Assembly: GCF_018446385.1 (NCBI RefSeq)
Contig: NC_055992.1
Span: forward strand, 99,218,947-99,282,946
Origin: Zingiber officinale
Lineage: Eukaryota; Streptophyta; Magnoliopsida; Zingiberales; Zingiberaceae
DNA: 64,000 nucleotides
Direction: 5' to 3'
Shown here: positions 21,656-33,153 of the stretch, piece by piece
Layout of the letters: every line of letters starts with the position of its first letter
How positions within the stretch are numbered: position 1 is the stretch's first letter
The notes under the pieces: model-generated
What the model was told of the DNA's origin: nothing
Seen by the model: the letters and a program-made list of their open reading frames with translations, nothing else
The model's database searches: none
Position numbers and translations under genes: made by a program

Positions 21656-22995
21656 TGTTGGTACGGTTAACACTAAAGGTCTAACCTAGGCTTTGATGAA
21701 TGACAAAATAGGTTAAGTTAATTTTGTTGTTGATCTAACACTCTGATCGAGTGTACAGAAGAAGCCCAGATAGGTCGACGGGCTGACCTGATGTTTGACA
21801 CAAAGCCCAGCTAGGCCGACGGACCGACCGGATAGTTGGCACGAAGTCCAAATGGGTCGACGGGCTGACCGGACGTTTGGCATGAAGTCCAACTAGGTCG
21901 ACGGGCTGACCGGATAGCTGGCACAAAGTCCAGACGGGTCGAAAGGCTGACCTGACATCTAGCAGGTAAATAAAGGTAAGTTACTGGAGAGGAGTGACTG
22001 TGAGGACGCATTCCCGGGAAGGGAACTTAGGCACCGATCCGACTTAGAACCATTTCGGAACTCTAAGTCGAGATCCTGACTAGATTCCGGTCTCGGAGAG
22101 ACGGAATCTAATTAACACGATTTCTATTCATTATAACTGTGCTAATAATCTATTTTACAGGAGATATAAGTGTGCCTTGGACTAACGTTTTCTTGCAGGA
22201 AGGATGCTGCTGGAAATCAAGGTCCGGGAGCCTGGCAGGTAAATAAAGGTAAGTTACTGGAGAGGAGTGACTGTGAGGACGCATTCCCGGGAAGGGAACT
22301 TAGGCGCCGATCCGACTTAGAACCATTTCGGAACTCTAAGTCGAGATCCTGACTAGATTCCGGTCTCGGAGAGACGGAATCTAATTAACACGATTTCTGT
22401 TCATTATAACTGTGCTAATAATATATTTTACAGGAGATATAAGTGTGCCTTGGACTAACATTTTCTTGCAGGAAGGATGCTGCTGGAAATCAAGGTCCGG
22501 GTGCCTGGGAGGTATCCGGGCGCCCGGAGGCAAAAACTTATCCCCAACATTGTTGTACCACGTGGAGTTCACTGGTTGGCTCGGCTACGTCATGGTCGAG
22601 ATGCCCTGAAGGTTCTAGGCGCCCCGAACCTCCTATATAAGGAGGGTCAAGACTGAAGCTCTAAACACAACTCAGAATCTGCTCTCCTGTACTCCTGTGA
22701 TGCTGCGAAGCTCCGACAACGCGCTGCTCTTTTAGTTTTCTTCCTTTGTCGGTATTGTGTTATTTTTTCATTGGTATTCCTGTATTTAGTTTGTAATAAC
22801 TTCCGAATTGCTAGTGAATTGTCCAACGAAAGCACCCTTGTGTGTGGGCCTTGGAGTAGGAGTCGACAAAGGTTCTGAACCAAGTAAATCGACTTTGTTA
22901 GCCATGCTCTCTCTTTTTGTTTTCCGCTGCGTACTCGTACTCAAAAATTTTTATCGATATTCACCCCTCCCTCTATTGAAATTCAAGATCCAACG
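21656..22995 (+). repeat. 3' LTR of copia-like element 2
   Basis: Starts TGTTGGTACGG and ends GATCCAACG (A to G at the last base). It carries the GGTCGACGGGCTGACC repeats (21760-21965), a 273-bp internal tandem duplication, and a TATATAAG box near 22634. It is clearly related to the LTRs of element 1 but substantially diverged. Confidence 0.85.
21962..22507. repeat. 273-bp tandem duplication inside the LTR
   Basis: Two adjacent copies (about 21962-22234 and 22235-22507) start GCAGGTAAATAAAGGTAAGT and end in AAGGTCCGGG…CCTGG. They are nearly identical, so the duplication happened well after the LTR family formed. Confidence 0.9.
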
Positions 22996-23114
22996 GAAGG
23001 GAGCTGGAGCTTGTCTTCCTTCTCGCTACCCCTCGGACTGCAACATACTGGTGAAATTTTCCGGGAGCAAAGGAGTGCTCAAGCACACCCTCGCTCCCCC
23101 TAGATCCGCCACTG
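22996..23114. mobile_element. Possible end of a hAT-like element
   Basis: Read on minus, this begins CAGTGGCGGATCTAGGGGGA (from 23114 leftwards). It resembles the CAGTGGCGGA-type terminus common on plant hAT-like MITEs. The matching other end is not in view; if copia-like element 2 inserted into it, the other end lies left of the window. Confidence 0.35.
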
Positions 23115-24300
23115 ATAACGTGTTGTTCTACAGAAGATCAGCAATAATGTGTTGTTAGTCTTTAAAAGATTAACAACAAAGACTAACAATAACGTGTTGA
23201 ACCATAAACTTTGAGATGTCAAAGTTCGTTAAGGGATCTTGGATTTAATATATTATATGTCTTCTAGTTCAACTTGAATCAACAGTTATGACCTCTCAGC
23301 ATTTATAACGTGTTGCTAGTCAACATAAATGTTATAAATTTTGAAAGGTCATAACTTTTGATCAGGTTACATCATAAAAATATAATATATCAAATCAAAG
23401 CTCGTTCAGAGATATTCCATTTGATATATTATGCGTCTTGTGGATCAACACAAATCAAAAGTTATGTGTCCTGTAGTTCAACTTGAATCAAAAGATATGA
23501 TCTCTCAAAGTTTATTACGTGTTGTCGGTCTTATAAGATCAGCAACACGCATGTTGTAAACTTTAAAAGGTCATAACTTTTGATTCGTTAGAATCATGAA
23601 ACACATAATATATAAAATCGAAGCTCCTTCAGAGATCTTCAATTTGATATATTGTGCGTCTTGTAGATCAACTTGATTCAAAAGATGATCTCATAAAGTT
23701 GAACATATAGTTGTAGCAGCTATGGTTTAGTAGCTACTACAACGTATATGTTGGGTAAATTTTGATAGACTATAAATTTTGACTCAGGTTGATATGCAAA
23801 TCAAAGATATTTGAATAAGTTTCGATATGATATATTGTGCATGTTATGATTTAAACTGAATCAAAAGTTATGACCTTTCAAAATTTACAATGTACGTATT
23901 GCTGATCCTCTAAAATCAACAACACGTTACAAACTTTGAGAGATCATAATTTTTTATTCAGGTTGAACTATGGGACACATAATATATCAAATCTAAGATC
24001 TCTTAACAAACTTTGACATCTCAAAATTTATGGTTCTACATGCTATTGCTATTCTTTATTGCTGATCTTTTGAAGACCAACGACAAGTTGTTGCTGATCT
24101 TCTATAGAACAACAACACGTTATTGCTAGTCTTCTAAAAATCAGCAATATGATGTAGCATCTAAGAAATCATAGCTACTATAACTGTAAGTTATAACTTT
24201 AACATGTCATAACTTTTGATTTGTATTAAATTATGAAATGTATAATATATCAAATTGAAGATATTTAAATGAACTTTAATTTGATAGATTTTTTTTTTAG
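23115..24300. repeat. Array of imperfect palindromes (foldback units)
   Basis: Diverged units of roughly 140-200 bp each contain a left arm (AAAGGTCATAACTTTTGATT… ACATAATATATCAAAT) and its complement as right arm (ATTTGATATATTATGTGTC… AATCAAAAGTTATGACC). They are linked by short AACGTGTTGTTGCTGATC / GATCAGCAACAACACG palindromes. At least four or five units can be traced (around 23220, 23340, 23560, 23760, 23940). No coding frame is present. Confidence 0.7.
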
Positions 24301-24433
24301 GATGTCCTAGGTTCATCAGTCAATTTTATCCCAGAAGTGACTAATCTAGAGAACTCGAAATGATATGAAACTAGAACTATGTGCTCATCTAGTTCTCTTG
24401 ACTATAGTCATATCCTTAACCATAAATATGCAT

Positions 24434-24826
24434 TACACCATATCGAAAGCAATTTTTTTTAAAAACCAACAATACAAATTCATTCCTTAATATGTCATAA
24501 TCAATATCATTTTATAGAAAACGTTATTGGATAAAATCCCATCAATAAATTCATTACCAATATATATTAAAATAATATTATTTTTAAATACAAGTACAAG
24601 ATCACTTTATAATTTATCAAATAATAATTTACACCATATTGAAAGCAATTTTTTTAAAAAACCAACAATACAAATTCATTCCTTAATATGTCATAATCAA
24701 TATCATTTTATAGAAAACGTTATTGGATAAAATCCCATCAATAAATTCATTACCAATATATATTAAAATAATATTAATTTTAAATACAAGTACAAGATCA
24801 TTTTATAATTTATCAAATAATAATTT
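24434..24826. repeat. 196-bp tandem duplication
   Basis: Two adjacent copies beginning TACACCATATYGAAAGCAA (24434 and 24630), almost identical over their length, in very AT-rich DNA. Confidence 0.88.
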
Positions 24827-26900
24827 TCAACAAATAAACTAGTAGCTATAATATTTCAACAATAATAATAATCTAATTAAAAAATAATTATCATACTAGT
24901 ATCAATTTATAATTGTTTGACTATGAAATAATAACAACAATTTTATTGAGTTTTATAACAACAACGCATAAGAACAGTACGATAATTTAGAAAATAATAA
25001 TAATTAGTTGTATATATCAATAATAATTATGCAGACAATAATAATAAAATATTATGAATATTTCTCTTCAAGATTCACAATAAACCAGTCATACTTACAA
25101 TTTTATTGGTTAAGAAAACAAAATTCGTCATATCATCCAATAAAAAAATCAAGTTCTATAATGTTTTCAAATATTCTAGATGATTTTCTATAGTAAAATA
25201 GCTCAAGTGGTCCCCTATGGTATGACTTTTGTTTCAACTCCTTTTATTATTCGTTGTCTTTTGTAAGAAGAGACAAATATTCTATAAATAACAATTAAAG
25301 ATGTTCTTGTTAATTCTGTTTAAAAAGGATAAAATAAGATTAATATTATTATACTTATAAAAATAAATAATCTTTTAGTATTATCGTTCAAATCTAAATA
25401 CAAAGATTATCATATTTTATAACATAATTGATTCTACTACCATGTTATTCTTTCGCTACATTATTTTCAAAAGGTAAAACATTTGAATAATAGTAATAAA
25501 ATATAAGAATATAAAAATCTAGAATTAGACAATCGACATATTAGTAATGAGACTTTTTTATATGTTAAGAAAATCAGTTTAATACACGTAATTGGTTAGA
25601 AAGTCAAAATTTTGACACTAAAATTTCTGATCTAAGCGATAACAAAAAGATTAGGCAAACTTAAAACTATAGTTTTGGAACCATCCAATTAGGAGGTCAT
25701 CTATAATTTTAAGTCAACCTTAAGAAAATTATAAAATAAATAATAAAAGTTATCTACAATGAAATCTAAGATTCAATTAGACAAGAACATCAAAATATTT
25801 TTAACTCATTAAATTTAATGCACTACATTAAATAGGAATTACTATTATCACCTATCTAAAGATGAGATTAGATTATAACCATCTAATTCTTTTTCTCACT
25901 TGGATGGTGCGACGGTGGTGTAGAAGGGTGTCGGGGTGGTGGAGACAACGAGGAGGGCCAACTTTTACATCTCAAACTCGTTCAGCTACTACTCACGATC
26001 CATCTCAATGATAAGAGGAAATACAAGGATGAAAAAGATGGTGCCACCAATCCACGCGTCTTTTTGGTACTACAAAGGTGTTTCTTGGTCACGATGGTGC
26101 CCTCAGCAGCGGTGGCCTTACCTTGCATGACAATCATAGACTCCTAGACGAAGCTTAACACGGGAAGAACAAGTCATTAACCCACTCTGTAAGCGAACTC
26201 TTAGACAAAGACCAAAGGCAAAATTAGATTTTTTTGAAAAATAAAATAAAAATAGTTCAGAGTGTTTTTTGAGATAAATCGTAAAAAAATGGAGAGGGGG
26301 TATTATAGAAAAAAATGAGAAGGAATATGTGATTGGGTCAATTTCAAATCGGATATAGCTTTTGGATAATATGCAAAACTAGTTATAAATCACCGATTTT
26401 TTTACTTTTTTATTTTTTTTTCATAGGCAAGTATGAAGTTTTTAACATAATTAATAACTTATCTCTAATATTTAGATATAATTTATCACCTAACGTTGTA
26501 AGAAAATTATTCAGTGTTCTAAAATGAATTCGGATTTAAAAAAGGTAAATTAACACATTCCATACATACATCAAATTTATATAGAATTATATTTCAAAAA
26601 TAATATATATATATATAGAAAGAATATAAAAAAAATATAAAAAAATATATGATCGTTGAAGATTCGAATTGGGTCGCTTCCTCGGTTGCGATCTCAATCG
26701 CAAGGAGGCAACGGCGTGATCTAAGAGATACGCGGGATGGGAAATGAACCTCGGGGATTGGAGGGCATTAATGGCGCTTGAAATCTTTCCAATTTTTTAT
26801 TCTGGATAAGTAGGTTGAGCGAGCGTGACGGATGGTGACTTCACCGTTTCGTCACTTTCTTATTAGGGCGCTGGAGAATTGGGAAATCGGAGGATGTGAA
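24827..26900. other. AT-rich intergenic DNA
   Basis: No gene is recognised. The minus strand of 25990-26090 reads WIGGTIFFILVFPLIIEMDR, a hydrophobic helix followed by stops, possibly an old exon relic. A short (TA)n tract lies near 26610. Confidence 0.5.
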
Positions 26901-26905
26901 GATTT

Positions 26906-26915
26906 TATATATATA
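26906..26915 (+). promoter_or_regulatory. Possible TATA box of the DUF789 gene
   Basis: TATATATATA about 160 bases upstream of the chosen ATG at 27074, at a plausible distance for a plant core promoter. This is position-based inference. Confidence 0.4.
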
Positions 26916-27073
26916 GACAAAGGGGCAGCCAATCCTTATGGTACATTCTTTTTGGTTTTTGTGCGATCCTTCTTCTTCATATTTGAATTTGTTTGGCTTT
27001 TCTTTTTATTTTTTATATGTGCGGTTTTTGCTTGTGGAGCATAAGCGGAGGCGACGAGTAGAGGAAGGGAAGG

Positions 27074-30000
27074 ATGAGGATGGATTCTGGTTTGCTGAAG
27101 ACCTCCAATCTGCAGTCTTTCCTTGCTCATATCACGCCTTCAGTGCCTACTTACCCTCTTAAAAAGGTTCTCTTTTGTTTTTTTCGCCCTATCTGCTTCC
27201 ATGATTTGTCCAAGCGTCCTGTGGTTTGTTTATTTATTTGTCTTGACTGCGATGTATGCTGAAAACTTCTCTCAACAGTGCCATGGACGGATTGTTCATT
27301 TGCATGATTGCATCCATCTCTTTGATAGCAGAATAATCTCTGTCCCTCCCTCTGCACGTAAAAGTTGCAACTTTACAGTTTGAATAAAAAATAGTTTTCC
27401 TTGTATGTTCTTGCATGGAATCGTTCTTGATCTGAATGAATCGCATGCACGTGAAAATGGTATAGTGACTCTGACTTGCTGTTCCTATCCTCTTGTTTGA
27501 TCTCCTACGGTCGCTAACATTTCAATCGACACCTTGTTGTCTAAGTTATAGCGATTGCTAGAGATGCTTACTTTTGATTTCAAAAAACAACATTAATATA
27601 GTGTTATCCTCGGTTCTTTAAGTCCTCTTACAATATTGCTTCTCGATTTTTTTTACTTGCTCCTCTCCAATTTGTATTCACTTAGTCGTGGTGACCTTAT
27701 TATTAATTCGGAATTTCTGATATAAAAAAGTGGACATGGCTACAGGATCTGAGTAGCATTTGCCAACCAACTGAGAAGGAGAACATGGAGCATTTCACAC
27801 TAGCAGACCTCTGGAACCAGTATGAAGAGTGGAGTGTATATGGTGTTGGGGTTCCTATCATCCTTCCCGATGATGAAACGACAGATCAATACTATGTTCC
27901 ATACCTATCTGCTATTCAATTATATACCAGAAAATCACTTGCTTTTTCGAGGTCAGGAAAAAATCTCAACTATAGAACAGTGGTGTTCTTCACGCAGCCA
28001 AATCTAGTAACTAGATTATGAACTGCATTTGATTCTATTTTGCAGGATTTTCCCACAAGACAACCAGTGTGAATGTTCTAGTGATGACAACGAGAGTGAC
28101 ACAATGTCTAAGTCATCAGATGCTTCCTCAGATGGTTCAGTTATTACCCATGAAAACTTATTTCCAAGAAAAAACACCTTTGGGCAGATGTATGCCCAGT
28201 ATATAGAGTATGGTTCTCCCTATAGAAGGCCACCCCTTGTGGACAAGGTATAGACAGTTACGCTGCTGTTACTTGTGCACCATATTGATGTATCCCTTCT
28301 TGCAAGTAGGATTCGTAATTCTACAACATGTTATGACCAATTTCTGTGTATAACTTTATCTATTTTACCTTGGTTGCCTCTAAATAGGTAAAAGAGTTGG
28401 CTCGGCGATTTCCTGGTTTGTTGTCATTGAAGAGCGAAGAATTGTCACCTGCTAGCTGGTTTTCTGTTGCCTGGTATTGGTTCACTTCTTTCCCTTGAGA
28501 ATTGGATACAGTATATAGATATTTATTCTAAACATATCTTGCTATACAAGAATTATTTGGATACAATATAAACAATAGAGCTCTGCTATGTTTTAGACGC
28601 TAAATGGTCACTAAGAACTTACAGCTAGTTAAAAATTATGATAGGATTTGGAACTCGAATGCTACTGTATCTTCTATCCTTTCTTTGTTACTTTCACCAC
28701 AAAAGATTGTGTTTTTATTCTTCTGCATTGCAACTATGCAAAATCAGGTACCCTATCTATCACATTCCAGCATGTGCAAATGTTGAGGATTTGTCTGCTT
28801 GCTTTCTTACTTATCATACCATATCAACATTGTCTGAAGGTATGCACTTTTTGTTTGTTTGTGGTATTAGATGCCAAATGTTTTCTCTTTGTTCCTTAAA
28901 TTACTGTATTTTTTGTTAGATTTATCTGAAAGATAATTTGTTGCCAATGATCAGCCTATCTTGCTTCCTTGATATTTTTGTGCATTAGCTCCACATCTGA
29001 TTATTTCATTGGCTTGATTCTGGGAGAAAAAAAGCTATTTGAATGTTTAAAGTCTGAAAATAACATGAAACAATACGATAGCTTATTCTTTTGTGAATCT
29101 TTAGCAAAGTTATGGTTTCTTACATTGTTTGCAGTCAATATGTGCTTGGATCTGAAGGTGAACAACTTCTCTATTGTTAGGAATGATGCAAAGTCTGTTT
29201 ATGACACTGTTTCAGAATTTGAAAGTAATGAATTCACCTTACTGAACTGTTTCAGAACTTGAAAGTAATGAATTCACCTTACTGAACTGTTTCAGAACTT
29301 GAAAGTAATGAATTCACCTTACTGATATCTCTCATAATCCAATTAATCATGTGCAAAATTTATCCAAGATTGATTCAGTAATGCCAACAGAACAAACTTT
29401 GAGATCTCATCATCATCGCATTGACTTGCTGCATTTAACCTGCTTTGATTGATGATTTAGTAAAGTACCTGTGATGTATGAAGTTCAGTTGGTTCTTGGA
29501 ATGTAGGCTGGTATAGCTAGGTTGTTTAATTTTAATCTAGACACTAGTTTTTGACAATTTGGAAGTCCCAGGTAGTTCAAAAGATGAAATAAAGAAAAGA
29601 AATACGTTTTTGGCATTTTAATTGGTGATATATTTCGAACTTTCCGATAAGGTATTAAGAATAAGAAGGAACCTCAAGAAGTTAACGTAGCTTTCCTGCA
29701 AGAAAGACATTGTTAACTGAAACCAAAACAGCCAGCAAATGGCTTAGAAACTCAAGATTAGGCAGGAAGGCTGGCCAAGTTCTATGAAGCCTCCATCTTG
29801 TATTTTCTTTCAAACAGAATGGAAGTAACTAGGAAGATACCACAATTTATTTCATTTTCTTTCTTACTGAGAAGAACAACATGAACTCATTGATGAAAAA
29901 ACTTGCTATTGCCTTTTTGCTTGCATTAATAAGATGTGGCAATTTTATAGTGTCATCAATCTTTAAGTCCTTGCAATTTTGTGCCATTGCAGATAGCATT

Positions 30001-30249
30001 GAGTCTGATGATGAAAAAGATCTCTATTCTGTAATTGGGAGGATCAACAAGCCGGTGAAAAAGAACGGGAGAAATGCCATTGCTCTTTCGCCATTTGGTC
30101 TCTCTACCTACAAAATGCAGGAGGACTTGTGGAAGGACCCAAAATCTTTCGACAATGAAACCCTGAACGCACTTTACAATGAAGCATATTACTGGTTGAC
30201 GCAACTCGGGGTCGAACACCATGACTTCAAATTCTTCGCTACTCACTGA
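27074..30249 (+). CDS. DUF789 family protein, six exons
   Basis: Deduced exons: 27074-27166, 27746-27951, 28046-28247, 28388-28473, 28748-28839 and 29993-30249. All introns are GT-AG and in phase, giving about 311 residues. The order of family motifs is [49 protein letters not shown], a Ser/Asp-rich spacer, [57 protein letters not shown] and a C-terminal [15 protein letters not shown]789 is a plant family of unknown biochemical function, and many members have a longer N-terminus, so this is a short member. ATG 27074 is the first in-frame codon; a second ATG follows at 27080. A 40-bp tandem repeat sits in intron 5. Function is not inferred. Confidence 0.85.
29206..29325. repeat. 40-bp tandem repeat in DUF789 intron 5
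   Basis: Three head-to-tail copies (29221-29260, 29261-29300, 29301-29325 partial, plus a short partial before) of GAAAGTAATGAATTCACCTT followed by ACTGAACTGTTTCAGAACTT. The CTGTTTCAG ends resemble 3' splice sites. Confidence 0.9.
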
Positions 30250-30940
30250 CTGTAAACCCTTCGGAACATGTCCTTTCTCATGCCACTATAATATATCATT
30301 AACCTTCTGGTGAGACGAGAAATATGTTAACACCAATAAATCCAGTCTACGAGAGAGTCGAATTGAGTGTGGTGAAAGAACCAGCAAGTTCTATTTTGGT
30401 AACTACACTTCAGCCATGAGCTGATAGCAATGGATCTTCAGAGTAGGCTTGAACTATACATTTTCTTTTGCCTTTTTTGCTTGGGAATTGACAGCAACTG
30501 GATCTTCAGTGTAGCATCGAACTATATATCGTCCAATTACTTTGCCACGGACAGCTTAACAATTAGTTTTGCCTTTGCGCTAAAGATTTTCAGCTGTTTG
30601 ATTTCACCAATAGACATGTTCTTGATTCATGTACAATATTTAATGAAATATTTAATACTAAATACAAATAGTCGATTTGTGTTATTCTATTTCATAAAGC
30701 AAACACGAATCATCATTATAATTGCAATCGGTGGCTAATGTTGTGATCAAATCCACACAAATTTACAATTGCGGCAACGTGCGCTGCTCCCTTGCCAGCA
30801 TTCGTGTTCTCACCACCACCGCCAAATCCACAAACCGCAAGTGAAAAGAGAGCAAGATTGTGGATATGCAATCCTCCCCTATTCCACCTCTCTCCTCTTC
30901 CTCCTCGGCTGCCTGTCTCAAAAAGCCCATAGAGATTGAG
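30250..30940. other. 3' flank of the DUF789 gene
   Basis: Presumed 3' UTR and intergenic DNA. No gene is recognised. A duplicated CTGGATCTTCAG stretch near 30430-30510 is the only structure noted. Confidence 0.4.
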
Positions 30941-31327
30941 GTAGCCGAATGGAGGCACTAACCAACTACAGCCAAAGAATACTTTAATATGAAACGCTCC
31001 CAAGCGAAAAATTACATTGAGAAGTGTTTTGACATTTTAAAAGTTAGATGGGCTATATTGAGAGATAAATCTTTTTATTCATCAAAGACTCAATGTAGGA
31101 TTATATCCGCTTGTTGTATTCTCCATAATTTCATAAGATCTGAAATGACAATTGATCCATTAGAGATTGAGGTAGGTGTCCTTGAGTCAAATGAAAGTCA
31201 CAATGATGATGATGATGACGATGACGATAATTTGATAAGGTATTATGAGACCAGTGTTGCTTGGACAGAATGGAGAGACAAGCTTGCAGATGATATGTTT
31301 ATGAGTTGGCAGTCATCAGTTGATTAG
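30941..31327 (+). pseudogene. PIF/Harbinger transposase C-terminal fragment
   Basis: The frame runs EWRH-stop-PTTAKEYFNMKRSQAKN, then IEKCFDILKVRWAIL, SFYSSKTQCRIISACCILHNFIR, and an acidic Asp run before the stop at 31327. This is the last part of the DDE transposase domain of plant PIF/Harbinger elements. The catalytic aspartates upstream are missing and there is a TAA before PTTAKEY, so it is a relic. It lies directly before a Myb/SANT-like gene, the usual second gene of these elements. Confidence 0.8.
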
Positions 31328-31548
31328 ATATAGTGTTGTTTCTTGAAATTTGAGTTTCATTTCCATGTATTTGAACTATTTGATTGTTTTGTATTTGAAC
31401 AATTTGAACAATTTAATTATGTTTGAACAATTTGTTTATGCTAAACCATTTGATTGTATCTGGGTTTTATATATTATCAATTTAAACAATTATATTATAT
31501 TTTTCATATGCACAATGTTGTATTTGGATTGTCTAATTTCAGTTTCCA

Positions 31549-32692
31549 ATGGAAGGAACGAGCCAAAATTATCTAAAGGGTGTAACAACAACCAAGGATA
31601 TACCAACTTCACAACCAATTCTATTAAGCCCAACTGAACTTGTAGAAAGTTCAATGCCAATGAAGGTTAAAAGAAAAACTCATAGCACCAAACACTTGTG
31701 GACAAAACAAGAGGATGCTGCATTAGTTGACTGCCTAGTTGAGTTGAGCAAAGATTTAGCTTTGAAGAGCGAGAATGGTTTTAGAACTGGGTATTTGTTG
31801 CATTTAGAGAAACTCATGGCTGCTAAACTGCCATCAAGTAATCTGAAGGCTACCCCTCATATCGAGTCAAGGTACAAGCTACTGAAGAGGCAATTCCACG
31901 CTATCAACGAGATGATAAATCATAGCAGTGGATTTGAGTGGAACGATGTTTTGAAATGTATCACTGCATCAAAGGATGTGTTTGATGATTGAATTAAGGT
32001 AACTTTTGCCATAATTTCACAAGGTTTTCATTTCTTTGATGATTGTGAGGGTTTTTGCTAATAATATATTTTTAATTAGAGTCATCCGGCTGCTATCGGT
32101 TTAAGGAATAAAGAGTTCCCCCACCTTGACGACTTAATGTTTGTGTGGGGGGAAAGATCGTGCCACAGGAGCTGGTGCAGAAACCCTAGCTGATGCAGTA
32201 GAAGAGATCAATTTATGCAATGAAGAAACTGACACATTTGAGTGTGAAATAGATGAACATGCTGTATTTCACAATGATGAAGAATATGTCGGAGAGGAAC
32301 CAAAGAAATCTGAGATGGAGACTCAAGATTCAGTTTGTCCATCAAATAAAAAGGCAACCGCTAGAAAGAAAAAAAGGAAGTCTGATGATGTTCTGGGTGA
32401 CTTGGTAGGAGAGAGTAGCAAGTATGTCACTGTTATTATAGAAGCGAATGAGGAGATGAAGGGAATTTCCACCTACTTCAAGAAACAAACTGAGAACAGT
32501 GATAAAAAAATGAGGATATATGATGAGTTAATGGAACTTTCTGATTTTTCTTAACAAGAAATTATGGATGTCAAGTAGTACATTCTGAAGGATGAACACA
32601 AGGTTGATAACTTCTTTGCATTGCCAAAGACATTTAGGAGAGAATATGTGATGAAGCAGCTATCCAAGATCAACCCATATGCGACCAATTAG
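31549..32692 (+). pseudogene. Harbinger Myb/SANT-like DNA-binding protein (broken)
   Basis: ATG at 31549, then KHLWTKQEDAALVDCLVELS, FRTGYLLHLEKLM and ATPHIESRYKLLKRQFHAI, a Myb/SANT-like (Myb_DNA-bind_3) domain of about 100 residues. Breaks: the Trp codon of a DDW-like end reads TGA at 31990-31992; an intron-like gap follows (about 32000-32080); one extra G in a G-run near 32150 shifts frame; TAA at 32552 and TAG after MDVK come before the family's C-terminal FFALPKTFRREYVMKQL. In intact elements this protein works with the transposase in binding element ends. Confidence 0.8.
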
Positions 32693-33153
32693 AAAATGAA
32701 TTAGATATTTGAATTAAGTCGTTGAATCTTATATTTTGATATGTTTTTGAACAATTATGATATTATTTAAAACAAACTTGTTGGATGAATGTCATTTTGG
32801 ATTGAACTTATTGGATGATTTCTATTTTGGATAGAATTTGTGTGATGTAGTAATTTATTAACTGTGTAGATTTAACTGTGTATGATTTCTAACTGTGTAG
32901 AGTGCATTTACTAAAACTTCATTTTGGTGACTTTCTTGGCAGGATCAGGTTTTTGCTTGAGTTCCAACCTCAGGATTTTTTTTATACGCTGTGTCTATCA
33001 ATGCTTTAATTCTTTGTTCAATTTCAAGATGTGATTGAACTTTTCCATTTTCATTTCGTAACATTAGACAAGTGTATTTTTGCATTACCAAGCAAGCAGC
33101 TATTGCATGTGAAATGTCATTTCATAATCCTGTTGGTATTGTTGGTATTGCAG

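Larger units (their letters stand above)
16552..22995 (+). mobile_element. Non-autonomous copia-like element 2 (5' end missing or displaced)
   Basis: The interior and 3' LTR of a relative of element 1 in plus orientation: gag with a zinc knuckle, the shared noncoding block (18020-18420), a long A/T array, purine tracts and an LTR at 21656-22995. There is no pol. Its 5' LTR is absent; the sequence begins abruptly mid-gag at the gypsy LTR boundary. This fits insertion of the gypsy element into this copy, with the rest left of the window. Confidence 0.8.
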
